Assembly (NCBI GenBank): GCA_016719135.1
Contig: JADKAV010000027.1
Coordinates: 1 to 41,502, forward strand
Direction: 5' to 3'
Length of the DNA stretch: 41,502 nt
Origin: Micrococcales bacterium
GTDB lineage: Bacteria > Actinomycetota > Actinomycetes > S36-B12 > UBA10799
A program made the position numbers and the translations under genes. Each line of letters begins with the position of its first letter. Positions within the stretch are counted from its first letter, which is position 1. The notes under the pieces were generated by a model, which did no database searches, was not told the origin of the DNA, and was given only the letters and a program-made list of their open reading frames with translations. Positions 1 through 9,026 of the stretch are shown here, in pieces.

Positions 1-139
1 CATCGATAGTGAACTGCTGAGTGAGCCGCGGCACAGCCTGCCGCGCGAGAAGCTGGGCCAGCAGCGCCTCACCCGACGACCGGAGAAGTGGCACGACAAC
101 CCCCGCGCAGCACGAAGAAGATCGTGCGGGTGGGGGCAT
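1..139 (-). CDS. possible 5' end of a gene running off the left edge
   Basis: An open frame on the minus strand starts with ATG at 139-137 and stays open to the window edge. A GTG 15 codons further in is an alternative start. About 46 residues are visible, with a leucine-rich stretch (VPLLRSSGEALLAQLLARQA) after a low-complexity beginning. It would be divergent from the dehydrogenase gene at 229. No family can be recognised from so short a piece, and the ATG lacks a well-spaced ribosome-binding site, so this may be non-coding. Confidence 0.25.
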   Translation of the reverse strand, partial: MPPPARSSSCCAGVVVPLLRSSGEALLAQLLARQAVPRLTQQFTID

Positions 140-228
140 GTCCTCGCCGGTGGGCGGGAAGCCCGTCGGGCCGCAACCTGACGTGGCCAGCCTAGGGAAG
201 ATTGCGCCGTTGGGCAACGAGTACATTG

Positions 229-1503
229 ATGTCGGTGACCAGACCCTTGCCGATCCCCGACCGCGCGGAGTCGGTGTTCACGTACGCCGCGCCGACACTT
301 GTCTACGGCAGCGGCGCTATCAACGACGTGCCTCATGCGCTCCGTGGCCACGACCGGGTCCTGATCATCACCGATGCCGGGGTTGCGGCCACCGGTGCGC
401 CCGAACGTGTCGCGGAGTCGTTGCGAGTAGCGGGCCACGAGGTGCATGTGTTCGCCGATTCTCACGTCGAGCCCACCGATGCCAGCCTTCAACAAGCGAT
501 CAACGCGGCGCGGGACAGAGGGCCGTGGGACGCGTTCGTGGCCGTTGGTGGCGGATCCAGCATCGACACGGCCAAGGCCGTGAATCTGCTCACGACGAAC
601 CCCGGCGCACTGCTCGACTACGTCAACGCACCGATCGGCGGCGGACAGGCGCCGACCCAGCCGCTCAAACCGCTGGTGGCCGTGCCGACCACGACCGGCA
701 CGGGCTCCGAAAGCACGACCATCTGCGTACTCGATGTCTTGGACCGGCACGTGAAGACCGGCATCAGCCACGCTCGGTTGCGTCCCACGCTGGCGGTTGT
801 GGATCCGGATCTGACTACGTCCCAGCCCCCCATGGTCACTGCCAGCGCAGGGCTGGACATCTTGTGCCACGCGCTGGAGAGTTACACCGCCCGGCCGTAC
901 ACATCGTTCGAGGCCAAGAGCGCCGAGCAACGGGTTCCCTACTGCGGCGCGAATCCGGTCTCAGACATGTGGGCGCAACGAGCCCTTTCACTCATGGCCG
1001 AGTCATTCGTTGCCGCGGTCCGGAACGGTGATGACGCGCGGGCCCGGGCGGACATGGCGCTGGCGGCGACCCTGGCGGGTATGGGGTTCGGCAACGCCGG
1101 GGTACACATCCCGCACGCCAACGCCTACCCGATCGCCGGCCGTGTGCGCGAGTACCGTCCGTCGGGTTATCCGCACGAGGAACCGCTCATTCCGCACGGC
1201 ATGGCTGTTGCGCTGACTGCACCGGCCGCCTTCCGCTTGACCTTCGAGGCCTCCCCCGAGCGCCATATGCGGGCGGCGCGGTTGCTCGGTGGTTCGGGCG
1301 ACGGACCCGATCTCCTGCCGACAGTCCTGCGACGGATCATGGACGACGTCGGAATCCCCGCGGGACTGCACGAGGTGGGATACACCGAGGCGGACATCCC
1401 CAACCTCGTGGAGGGTTCCATGGCCCAACAACGACTGCTCGCACTCGCTCCGGTCGAGGTGGACTCCGATGACCTCGCAAGGGTGTTCCGGGAGTCGCTG
1501 TGA
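229..1503 (+). CDS. iron-containing alcohol dehydrogenase, hydroxyacid-oxoacid transhydrogenase (ADHFE1) type
   Basis: A group III (Fe-dependent) alcohol dehydrogenase of 424 residues. The N-terminal half has the nucleotide-binding GGGSSIDTAKA motif. Metal ligands are visible in the C-terminal half: Asp and His in DILCHALES, His in the HIPHANAYPIAG block and His in PHGMAVALTAP. The GNAGVHIPHANAYPIAG block is the pattern of the ADHFE1 subgroup, which in animals transfers hydride between 4-hydroxybutyrate and 2-oxoglutarate. Whether this protein does that or acts as a plain alcohol dehydrogenase cannot be told from sequence. The ATG at 229 was chosen over a TTG at 202 because the family fold begins soon after it. 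The stop overlaps the start of the thioesterase gene, so the two are probably co-transcribed. Confidence 0.88.
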   Translation: MSVTRPLPIPDRAESVFTYAAPTLVYGSGAINDVPHALRGHDRVLIITDAGVAATGAPERVAESLRVAGHEVHVFADSHVEPTDASLQQAINAARDRGPWDAFVAVGGGSSIDTAKAVNLLTTNPGALLDYVNAPIGGGQAPTQPLKPLVAVPTTTGTGSESTTICVLDVLDRHVKTGISHARLRPTLAVVDPDLTTSQPPMVTASAGLDILCHALESYTARPYTSFEAKSAEQRVPYCGANPVSDMWAQRALSLMAESFVAAVRNGDDARARADMALAATLAGMGFGNAGVHIPHANAYPIAGRVREYRPSGYPHEEPLIPHGMAVALTAPAAFRLTFEASPERHMRAARLLGGSGDGPDLLPTVLRRIMDDVGIPAGLHEVGYTEADIPNLVEGSMAQQRLLALAPVEVDSDDLARVFRESL

Positions 1504-1946
1504 AGCCTTCACTCACCCGCACCGACTTCCCCGTCGTCTACACCATCAGCACTCGCTGGAACGACAACGACCACTACGGGCACATCAACAACGCCACCTA
1601 CTTCGAGTACCTCGACTCCGCGGTCAACGGCTGGCTGATGCAAGCCACCGAGACCGACATTCGCGATTTGTCTGCGATCGGCATCGTCGCCAGTACTGGC
1701 TGCGACTACTTCGCTGAGATCGGGTTTCCGGATGTGTTGGAGATCGGCTTGGCCACCTCTCGGATCGGCACCTCGAGCATCACCTACCAACTCGGAGTCT
1801 TCCGCGCCGGCGATCCAGCCCTGCGCGCACTCGGCTACTTCGTGCACGTGTATGTCGATGCCGTGTCGCGCAAACCCGTGCCAATCCCCGATCCGATCCG
1901 GGATGCCGTCGAGCAGCTGCCGCGAATCGACCGGCCGCAGGCCTGA
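1500..1946 (+). CDS. acyl-CoA thioesterase, hotdog fold (4HBT/YbgC type)
   Basis: A 148-residue single-hotdog thioesterase that would hydrolyse an acyl-CoA. The family motif with the catalytic Asp is near the N-terminus: RWNDNDHYGHINNATYFEY, residues about 19-37, followed by the usual long helix. The length is normal for 4-hydroxybenzoyl-CoA thioesterase-like enzymes. Translation starts at a GTG that overlaps the stop codon of the upstream dehydrogenase, so the genes are coupled. The pairing suggests processing of a short hydroxy or keto acid, but the substrate is unknown. Confidence 0.85.
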   Translation: MKPSLTRTDFPVVYTISTRWNDNDHYGHINNATYFEYLDSAVNGWLMQATETDIRDLSAIGIVASTGCDYFAEIGFPDVLEIGLATSRIGTSSITYQLGVFRAGDPALRALGYFVHVYVDAVSRKPVPIPDPIRDAVEQLPRIDRPQA

Positions 1947-1992
1947 TCTGGGGCGTTATCGGCAGCCCTCGGCCCCGATCCGCACGCCCTGC

Positions 1993-2021
1993 CTGGAAAT
2001 GTCAGGACCCTGGCTTACCGT
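1993..2021 (+). promoter_or_regulatory. weak candidate promoter for the Wadjet operon
   Basis: A TANNNT-type -10 box (TACCGT, 2016-2021) lies 17 bp after a poor -35 match (CTGGAA, 1993-1998), in the only non-coding gap (1947-2042) upstream of jetA. It would give a leader of about 15 nt that includes the AGGGAGG ribosome-binding site at 2032-2038. This is pattern matching only. Confidence 0.3.
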
Positions 2022-2042
2022 GTTGAGAACCAGGGAGGGACA

Positions 2043-3479
2043 TTGCGTTACGAGGAGATCGAGGCTTTGCGGCGGCACCATCCGGCGTGGCATCTGCTGC
2101 GCGCGGACAGTGCTGCGCTGGTCGCCTCCGCCCTGCACCGGGTCTTCGTGGCCGAAAACACCCGCACGATCTCCCAGCACGCGTTGATCGAGGCGCTCGA
2201 TGATGATCTGTACCGATTGCGCCAGAGCGATCCGGATGCCTTCCCGCGCACCGCGAAGGATTACCTGACGGACTGGTCGGCGGCTGAACGCGGCTGGTTG
2301 CGCAAGTTCTATCCCCCGGACTCCGACGAGCCGCATTACGACTTGAGTCCTTCGGCCGAGAAGGCCCTGACCTGGCTGGAGTCGCTGAACCAGCGCAGTT
2401 TCGTGGGTACCGAGTCGCGACTGCTGACCATGTTCGAGTTGCTGCGCCAGATGGTGGAGGGCACGCAGACCGATCCGCAGGAACGCATCAGGACGCTGGA
2501 ACAACGGCGGGCCGACATCGACGCCGAGATCGAACAGATCCGGCGCGGCGAGATCAGTCTGCTGGACGACACCTCGCTGCGCGACCGCTACCAGCAGTTC
2601 ACCGCCACCGCCCGCGATCTGCTCAGCGATTTCCGGGAGGTGGAGGACAACTTCCGCCGGCTCGATCGCGGGGTGCGCGAACAGATCGCCACCTGGCAGG
2701 GCTCCCGCGGATCTCTGCTGGACGACGTGTTCGGCGAACGCGACGCGATTTCCAACTCCGACCAAGGTGTGAGCTTCGCGGCGTTCTGGGATTTCCTGAT
2801 GTCGTCAGCGCGCCAAGACGAATTCGACCAGTTGTTGGAACAGGTGATGGCGCTGCCGGCAATCGATACCTCCGAGGAACAGGTCCGCTACGTGCTGCAC
2901 GACTGGTTGAAAGCGGGCGATGCGGTGCAACGCACCGTCGCCCACCTCTCCCAGCAACTGCGTCGGTTCCTCGACGACCAGACGTTCGCCCAGAATCGCC
3001 GCATCGCCCAACTGGTCCGCGGCATTGAAGCCAGCGCCCTGCAGGTTCGTGACGAGCAGCCATCGGGCGCGTTCATCTCCCTGCCAGGAGTACGTGCCGA
3101 CATCGCAATGCCGATGTCACGACCACTGCACGATCCGAGCAACCCGGTCACGCTCGAGGATGTTTCGATCGGCGCCGGCGAGGAGGACTTCGCCGTGGAC
3201 AGCCTGTACTCCTACTTCACCGTCGATCGTCAACGACTGCGTGCGGCCGTCGACGAGGCTTTGGAGGACCGCGACCAGGTCAGTCTTGGCGCGGTCATCG
3301 GATCCCACGGCCTGCACCAGGGACTGGCCGAGCTCGTGACGTATCTGGCAATCGCCGACGCGGATCCCAACTCCGTGTTCGCCGAGGACGGCACCGAGTT
3401 GGTCCAGTGGGAACACGAGGAAGCGACGATCTCGGCGCAGATCCCGACCGTCATCTTCACGGGAGGCAAGGATGAGTGA
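2043..3479 (+). CDS. jetA: Wadjet JetA, DUF3375 kleisin-like subunit (type I)
   Basis: A 478-residue DUF3375 protein, the MukF/kleisin-like subunit of the type I Wadjet complex, which bridges the JetC heads and carries JetB. It shows the family pattern along its length: an N-terminal winged-helix region (HPAWHLLRADSAALV), then AERGWLRKFYPPDSDEPHYDLSP, SFVGTESRLLTMFELLRQMVEG, a short coiled coil around residues 145-170, LLDDTSLRDRYQQFTATARDLL and FAAFWDFLMSSARQDE. Translation starts at TTG, supported by an AGGGAGG ribosome-binding site 4 nt upstream and by family homology from the first codons. It overlaps jetB by 8 nt. It is the first gene of the operon. Confidence 0.93.
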   Translation: MRYEEIEALRRHHPAWHLLRADSAALVASALHRVFVAENTRTISQHALIEALDDDLYRLRQSDPDAFPRTAKDYLTDWSAAERGWLRKFYPPDSDEPHYDLSPSAEKALTWLESLNQRSFVGTESRLLTMFELLRQMVEGTQTDPQERIRTLEQRRADIDAEIEQIRRGEISLLDDTSLRDRYQQFTATARDLLSDFREVEDNFRRLDRGVREQIATWQGSRGSLLDDVFGERDAISNSDQGVSFAAFWDFLMSSARQDEFDQLLEQVMALPAIDTSEEQVRYVLHDWLKAGDAVQRTVAHLSQQLRRFLDDQTFAQNRRIAQLVRGIEASALQVRDEQPSGAFISLPGVRADIAMPMSRPLHDPSNPVTLEDVSIGAGEEDFAVDSLYSYFTVDRQRLRAAVDEALEDRDQVSLGAVIGSHGLHQGLAELVTYLAIADADPNSVFAEDGTELVQWEHEEATISAQIPTVIFTGGKDE

Positions 3480-4050
3480 CCCGACCATCGCCGATGCATG
3501 TATTCCTCTGCTGCGCGGCGTCGTCTATGCCGATACGCAGCCAGCGGCGTGGAACGCACTGCTGGCGCTGCCCGCGCAAGTACGCGACTACCTGTCCACC
3601 ATCGGGCTGGACGTGGTCATCGACGAGGCGGAGGGGTATGCCTTTCTGCAGAACGCCGCAACTCCCCCGGAGCAGGACGACCCACCGCGCCTGATCGCCC
3701 GTCGGCCGTTGACCTACCGGGTGAGCCTGATGCTGGTCCTGCTGCGGCGCCGCCTGCTCGAACTCGACGCGCAGGGCGACCAGACCCGCCTGATCATCAC
3801 CCGCGATGAAGCGGTCGATCTGGTGCGCACGTACCACCCGACGCGTTCCAACGAGGCGCGGCTGACCGACGACGTGGAATCCGACCTGCGCAGGATCGTC
3901 GAACTGGGTTTCGCACGGGCGCTGCGCGATCAGCCCCACACCTACGAGATCCGCCGCATCATCAAGGCATTCGTCGACGCTCAGTGGCTGGCGGATTTCG
4001 ATGAACGGCTGTCCGGGTATCTTGCCGCCGCACGCCAGGACGCATCATGA
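3472..4050 (+). CDS. jetB: Wadjet JetB, DUF4194 MukE/KITE-like subunit
   Basis: A 192-residue DUF4194 protein that fills the MukE/KITE position in the Wadjet SMC complex and binds the JetA kleisin. Recognisable blocks are the N-terminal LLRGVVYADTQPAAWNALL, DYLSTIGLDVVIDEAEGYAFLQ and PLTYRVSLMLVLLRRRLLE, consistent with tandem winged helices. The start codon lies inside the end of jetA (8-nt overlap) behind a GGGAGG ribosome-binding site. Its stop overlaps the jetC start as ATGA, indicating translational coupling. Confidence 0.92.
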   Translation: MSDPTIADACIPLLRGVVYADTQPAAWNALLALPAQVRDYLSTIGLDVVIDEAEGYAFLQNAATPPEQDDPPRLIARRPLTYRVSLMLVLLRRRLLELDAQGDQTRLIITRDEAVDLVRTYHPTRSNEARLTDDVESDLRRIVELGFARALRDQPHTYEIRRIIKAFVDAQWLADFDERLSGYLAAARQDAS

Positions 4051-7000
4051 CCGACACCCTCGAACTGGACCTGCACGATCCCGAGACCGTCGGCTTCCGA
4101 CTGCACCGCCTCGAGGTCTACAACTGGGGCACCTTCCACGACCGCGTGTGGAGTCTGGAACTTGATGGCGCGAACGGCCTGGTGACCGGCGACATCGGCT
4201 CGGGCAAGTCCACCCTTGTCGACGCGATCACCACTGTGTTGGTCCCGCCGGCGAAGATCTCTTACAACAAGGCAGCCGGCGCCGAACATCGGGAACGCAC
4301 GGTTGCCTCGTACGTGTTGGGCCACTACAAATCCGAACGCGCGGACGGTAGCGGAAGTGCCAAACCGGTCGCCCTGCGGGGAACAGCCAACTACAGCGTG
4401 CTCATCGCGAACTTCACCAATACCGCACTCGGGAAGAACGTCTGCCTGGCGCAGGTGTTCTGGTTCCGGGACCGTTCCGGAACGCCGGCCCGCATGTATG
4501 CCGTCAGCGATCAGCAGCTGTCGATCGCCGAGGACTTCGGCGATGTCGGCAACGACCTGGCGAACCTGCGGCGGCGTCTGCGGGAACGAGGGGTCGCACT
4601 GCACGACAGCTACAGCAAGTACGCCGCGGACTTCCGCCGCCGGCTGGGCATAGACCACCCGCAGGCCCTGGAGTTGTTCCACCAGACGGTGTCGATGAAG
4701 TCCGTTGGCAACCTCACCGAGTTCGTCCGCAGTCACATGCTCAAACCCCCGGACGTTTCGGATCGGGTCGCGTCCTTGATCAACCACTCCGAGGATCTGA
4801 CACGCGCCCACGATTCGGTGCAAGCGGCGCGGGCGCAGTTGGAGGCACTGACTCCGCTCGTGCGCCGACTCGACGAATGCGAGGCGGCTGCCGAATCCGC
4901 CGAACATGACCGCCATCTGCGGGATCTGCTGACTCCCTACTTCACCGTCCGCAAATCCACCCTGCTGCACACCCGCATCGACAAGACTCTCGGCGAGCGG
5001 GACGCTGTGGCCGCCCGCCAGGATGCCGCGGAGCAACGGCTGCGGGAATTCGAGCGGCAGGAAGCCGATCTGCGCGCGGCAATCCGCGACAGCGGCGGCG
5101 AGCGGATGATCCAACTTGAACGTGACATCGCCGACGTGTCATCGTCCCGGGACACCAAGAAGCAGACATTCGGCCTGTATGCCGGACTGTGTGAGCAATT
5201 GGGCCTCGAAGCGGCCACCGACGAGATGTCCCTTGCCCAACAGATGCAATCGCTGTCGGCGATGCTCGAAGGAATCGACGAGCGCAAGGCGACGCTGGAC
5301 AACGAATCCAGCGAGCGTGCTGTCGCGACCCGCCAGGCCGAGGACAAGTTGGCGGAGCTGGAAGCCGAACTCAAGAGCCTCGCCGACCGCACCAGCAGCA
5401 TCGATCAGCAGATGGTCGGGATTCGCGATGCCCTGTGCGCGGGGGTCGGCTTGCAGCCCACTGACATCCCCTTCGCCGGTGAGCTGCTCCGGGTCACCGA
5501 CGAGCAGTGGGAACCTGCCGCTGAACGGCTTCTGCGGGGTTTCGCCTTGTCGCTGCTTGTTGCCGACGAGCACTACTCGGCCGTGTCGGAGTGGGTCGAT
5601 CGCACCAACTTGCGGGGGCGGATCGTGTACTTCCGTGTGCGCAACGAGACCCGCCCCGCACCGCAGACCGATCCCCGGTCGCTGGTCCACAAACTCGAGG
5701 TTCGTCCCGGCACCCCGTTCACGGCATGGCTGAACGCTGAAGCGGGTCGCCGCTTCGACCTGATCTGCGCCCGGACGCCCGAGGAGTTCCGGGCGGAGCG
5801 CCGGGCGATCACCCGCAACGGTCAGATCAAGTCCAGCGGTGACCGCCACGAGAAGGATGACCGGCGCGACCTTGGTGACCGCCGGTGGTACGTGCTGGGC
5901 TGGGACAACACCGGTAAGCGACGGGCCCTGGAAACTGCTCGGACGTCGGCCGGGGCCTTGCTGCAGCGACTGGTCGACGAGCACCGGGCCATCCGTTCCG
6001 AAGCGTCCGAGCTGGACAACCGCGCACGCCAGATCTCCGCATTGCAGCAGCAGCGCACTTTCTCCGCTTTGGATTGGCGCTCGGACGTGGCCCGCCTGGA
6101 GACACTGGAAAGCCAGTTGCGGCAGTTGCGGGATGCCGATGACACACTGCGGCAGCTCAATGAACAGTTGTCTGAACTCACGGTGCAGACTCAGAAGGCC
6201 CGGGATTCGCTGCGGGCTTTGGACCAGAAGCTCGGCGGGCTGGACACGCGCATCGAGGGCGACCGCGCCCAGGTTGTGGAACTCGAGCAGCAGCTGATGG
6301 CCAGTCCCGAGGAATGCGACCTGATCCGGCCCTTCGAACCCGAGCATCTGCGAGTGGACACCTGCGAATCGGCCGAGCGGTCGGTGCGGGCAACGTTGCA
6401 GTCCCAGATCGATGATGCGGATCGTCGCCACCGGATGCTCAGCGAGAAGATCGTGCGCGCGATGAGCGAGTTCCGCAACACCTGGCCCCTCGTTGCCCAG
6501 GAGATGGACGCCCAGGTCGAAGCGGGTCCGGAGTACCGGGCACTTCTGCAGCGGCTCACCGACGACGACCTTCCCCGCTTCGAGGAGAACTTCAAGCGTC
6601 AGCTGAACGTCCAGGCCATCCGGGAGGTTGTGGGATTCCGCGCGGCTCTGGAACGCGAGCGCGAGGACATCAAACGCCACGTCGGCACCATCAACCAGTC
6701 GTTGCGGGACATCCCGTACCAGCCTGGGACCTACATCCGACTGGAACCCACGGCCACGACCGATGCCGACGTCCGCGACTTCCGTGCGCAACTACTGGCC
6801 TGCACCGAGGACACCGTCACCGGCTCGGGCGACAACCAGTACTCCGAGGCGAAGTTCCTGCAGGTCAAGGAGATCGTGAGCCGGCTGCAGGGGCGAGAAG
6901 GCCGCACCGAGCAGGACCGCCGTTGGACCGCCAAGGTCACCGACGTGCGCAACTGGTTCACCTTCGCGGCCAGCGAGCGGGTTGCGTCCGACGACTCCGA

Positions 7001-7376
7001 GCAGGAGCACTACTCCGACTCCGGAGGAAAATCGGGTGGGCAGAAGGAGAAGCTGGCCTACACGATCCTGGCCGCGAGTCTCGCCTACCAATTCGGTTTG
7101 GTGACCGGACAGACCCACTCGAAGACGTTCCGGTTCGTTGTCATCGACGAAGCGTTCGGCCGCGGATCGGACGAATCCGCCCGGTTCGGCCTCGAGCTCT
7201 TCCGTCGACTCAATCTGCAATTGCTCGTGGTGACTCCTCTGCAGAAGATTCACATCATCGAGCCGTACGTCTCGCACGTGGGATTCGTCCACAACGAGGG
7301 CGGCCAGACGTCCAAGTTGCGCAACCTCACCACGACCCAGTATCGAGCGGAGAAGTCCCAGTGGGAGCCTCGGTAG
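4047..7376 (+). CDS. jetC: Wadjet JetC, SMC/MukB-like ATPase
   Basis: A 1109-residue SMC-family motor that in Wadjet extrudes DNA loops so that the partner nuclease can recognise small circular DNA. The N-terminal head has the RLEVYNWGTFHDRVW strand and Walker A GDIGSGKST (residues 48-56, Lys54). Long Glu/Gln/Arg-rich coiled coils occupy roughly residues 240-450 and 640-880. A hinge-like globular segment lies between them, around 455-620. The C-terminal head has the signature SGGKSGGQKEKLAYTI (about 991-1006) and Walker B VVIDEAFGRGSDE (about 1031-1043). All ATPase motifs are intact. It overlaps jetB by 4 nt and jetD by 16 nt. Confidence 0.94.
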   Translation: MTDTLELDLHDPETVGFRLHRLEVYNWGTFHDRVWSLELDGANGLVTGDIGSGKSTLVDAITTVLVPPAKISYNKAAGAEHRERTVASYVLGHYKSERADGSGSAKPVALRGTANYSVLIANFTNTALGKNVCLAQVFWFRDRSGTPARMYAVSDQQLSIAEDFGDVGNDLANLRRRLRERGVALHDSYSKYAADFRRRLGIDHPQALELFHQTVSMKSVGNLTEFVRSHMLKPPDVSDRVASLINHSEDLTRAHDSVQAARAQLEALTPLVRRLDECEAAAESAEHDRHLRDLLTPYFTVRKSTLLHTRIDKTLGERDAVAARQDAAEQRLREFERQEADLRAAIRDSGGERMIQLERDIADVSSSRDTKKQTFGLYAGLCEQLGLEAATDEMSLAQQMQSLSAMLEGIDERKATLDNESSERAVATRQAEDKLAELEAELKSLADRTSSIDQQMVGIRDALCAGVGLQPTDIPFAGELLRVTDEQWEPAAERLLRGFALSLLVADEHYSAVSEWVDRTNLRGRIVYFRVRNETRPAPQTDPRSLVHKLEVRPGTPFTAWLNAEAGRRFDLICARTPEEFRAERRAITRNGQIKSSGDRHEKDDRRDLGDRRWYVLGWDNTGKRRALETARTSAGALLQRLVDEHRAIRSEASELDNRARQISALQQQRTFSALDWRSDVARLETLESQLRQLRDADDTLRQLNEQLSELTVQTQKARDSLRALDQKLGGLDTRIEGDRAQVVELEQQLMASPEECDLIRPFEPEHLRVDTCESAERSVRATLQSQIDDADRRHRMLSEKIVRAMSEFRNTWPLVAQEMDAQVEAGPEYRALLQRLTDDDLPRFEENFKRQLNVQAIREVVGFRAALEREREDIKRHVGTINQSLRDIPYQPGTYIRLEPTATTDADVRDFRAQLLACTEDTVTGSGDNQYSEAKFLQVKEIVSRLQGREGRTEQDRRWTAKVTDVRNWFTFAASERVASDDSEQEHYSDSGGKSGGQKEKLAYTILAASLAYQFGLVTGQTHSKTFRFVVIDEAFGRGSDESARFGLELFRRLNLQLLVVTPLQKIHIIEPYVSHVGFVHNEGGQTSKLRNLTTTQYRAEKSQWEPR

Positions 7377-8527
7377 CCCGCTCGTGGAGCACCCCTGAGG
7401 ACGTTCGACGCGCCGTGCTGCGGCTGTGGGAGTCCGGGAAACTGCTTGCCGGTCGGGTACCGGGGCACGCGGAGTTGGGCACAGCGTTTCCCTTGCGGGT
7501 GCCACTGCGCCGTCCCCGCAGCGCGCAGTTGCCCGATCGTTGGGACGACATCCGAGACTGGGCCGCCCGACTTCAGGCAGCCGATGGCTTCCGGGTCGAG
7601 ACCATCGCAGTTGTCCATCGGAGTCTGGGCACTCAGCACCTTCCCGCTGCGGCCTGGATCGACACCGAGGATCAGGCGTTGGCACTGATCGGGCGGGTGA
7701 AGGCAGCGCGGCACTTCGACACTCTCGTGGCGCGCACGCAGCCTGAGTACTTGGCATGGGTGGCCCAGCACCCCCTGCGGCTCCTGGATATCGGGGATGA
7801 CTGGCCAGCAGTCCAAGCGGCTGCCACGTGGTTGCAGTCGCATCCGATGCCGCGGATCTACCTGCGCCAAGTGGAGATTCCCGGGGTTCACACCAAGGTG
7901 ATCGAACAGCACAAGCGGACCATCGCCGAGTTGGCCCCGGGCCAGCCCACCAGCGGGTCCGGTTGGTTCGAAAGACGATATGGCTTCTTGACCAACCCCG
8001 GGATGGTGCGGTTTCGAACGCTGGACCCCGCCCTGGCTCTGTTGGATGACGTGGCGGAGATGGCCCTGCCTGTGGCCGATTTCATCAGGTTGTGTCCTCC
8101 GGCGTCGCGCGTCTTCGTGACCGAGAACCTCACCAACTACCTGTGTCTGCCGCCCGCACAGGATGCAATTGTCGTCTTCGGTTCCGGCAATGAAGCACCA
8201 GAGCTGCTCGCTGAGACACCTGCTGTGGGTAGGGCGGAGGTTCACTACACCGGCGATATCGACACGCATGGTTTTGCGATCCTAGACCGGTTCCGGGCGC
8301 GACTCCCACACACGCAGAGCCTGCTGATGGACATGCAGACTCTGCTGACCCACCGCGAACTCTGGGTCACCGAGAAGACCCAGATCTCACGTGATCTGCC
8401 GCATCTGACTGCTTCCGAGCGGGAGGTGTTCGATGTCCTTCGGACCAACCAGCTGGGCCAGCACGTGAGGCTGGAACAAGAACGGATCGCGTTCGAGCGG
8501 GTTCGAGAGGCGATGCGTGGAAGCTGA
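7361..8527 (+). CDS. jetD: Wadjet JetD, Toprim-type nuclease subunit (DUF3322/DUF2220)
   Basis: A 388-residue protein matching the nuclease of type I Wadjet, which cuts circular plasmid DNA once loop extrusion by JetABC stalls. The N-terminal part (DUF3322-like) starts SWSTPEDVRRAVLRLWESG. The C-terminal DUF2220 part is a Toprim-like domain with a metal-binding Glu in FVTENLTNYL (Glu255) and the acidic motif HYTGDIDTHGF (Asp299, Asp301, His303), so the active site looks intact. The GTG at 7361 lies within the end of jetC behind GGAGAAG. The open frame extends further upstream inside jetC, but that extension has no homology. This is the last gene of the operon. Confidence 0.92.
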   Translation: MGASVARSWSTPEDVRRAVLRLWESGKLLAGRVPGHAELGTAFPLRVPLRRPRSAQLPDRWDDIRDWAARLQAADGFRVETIAVVHRSLGTQHLPAAAWIDTEDQALALIGRVKAARHFDTLVARTQPEYLAWVAQHPLRLLDIGDDWPAVQAAATWLQSHPMPRIYLRQVEIPGVHTKVIEQHKRTIAELAPGQPTSGSGWFERRYGFLTNPGMVRFRTLDPALALLDDVAEMALPVADFIRLCPPASRVFVTENLTNYLCLPPAQDAIVVFGSGNEAPELLAETPAVGRAEVHYTGDIDTHGFAILDRFRARLPHTQSLLMDMQTLLTHRELWVTEKTQISRDLPHLTASEREVFDVLRTNQLGQHVRLEQERIAFERVREAMRGS

Positions 8528-8640
8528 ACTGGGGGTTCCCGCGGCGGGCAGCATGTGCGTTCGGATGGCCTGTCCTGGTCCGATTCAAGGTTGGGGATAC
8601 GTAGCCGCGAGAATGTCACAGCCTCGGTTTTGGGTGTGAA

Positions 8641-8970
8641 CAGGTAGCCGAGGACGTGTCGTAGGTTCGGTCTACGGTGTGAATCAGTAGCTCGGGGAAG
8701 ATGTCGCACCCTGGGTTTACGGTTCGAAACAGGTAGTCCGGGAAGATGTCACCCCGGGTTTACGGTCTGAATCAGGTAGCTCGGGGGAGAGGTCAGCACC
8801 CTGGGTTTATGGTTCGAACAGGTAGATCGGGGAAGATGTCAGACCCTGGGTTTATGGTTCTGAAACAGGTAGTCCGGGAAGATGTCAGACCCTGGGTTTA
8901 CGGTTCGAAACAGGTAGTCCGGGGAAGATGTCGCACCCTGGGTTTATGGTTCGAAACAGGTAGTTGGTAG
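8641..8970 (+). repeat. tandem array of about seven degenerate ~45-bp direct repeats
   Basis: Units of 43-47 bp start near 8641, 8685, 8730, 8773, 8819, 8866 and 8911, and a truncated eighth starts at about 8957. Each unit reads CAGGTAG, a short variable stretch, GGGAAGATGTC, a few bases, then CCTGGGTTTAYGGTTCGAA. The first unit is the most diverged, and still more worn copies may extend back to about 8585. The three or four units nearest the HNH relic are most alike. Unit length is not a constant multiple of three, so the array is not coding. There are no unique spacers, so it is not a CRISPR array. It fills the gap between jetD and the HNH pseudogene. Its function is unknown. Confidence 0.85.
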
Positions 8971-9026
8971 TTGGTTTTCGTCAGCTCGTGGAGCGACGTC
9001 GCGGTGGGGGTCGATCGGGGTGTCCT

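Noticed and set aside
6923..7360. extension of JetD back into jetC
   Set aside because: The extra 146 codons are another frame of the conserved JetC head. JetD homology begins after the GTG at 7361.
2043..8527. chromosomal MukBEF-type condensin
   Set aside because: Gene families (DUF3375, DUF4194, DUF2220), gene order and the attached Toprim nuclease fit Wadjet, not a housekeeping condensin.
8746..8970. 74-residue open frame inside the tandem repeats
   Set aside because: Its peptide only mirrors the DNA repeats, unit lengths do not keep a common frame, and there is no start signal.
8641..8970. CRISPR array
   Set aside because: The units are directly adjacent with no unique spacers, they vary in sequence, and no cas genes are near.
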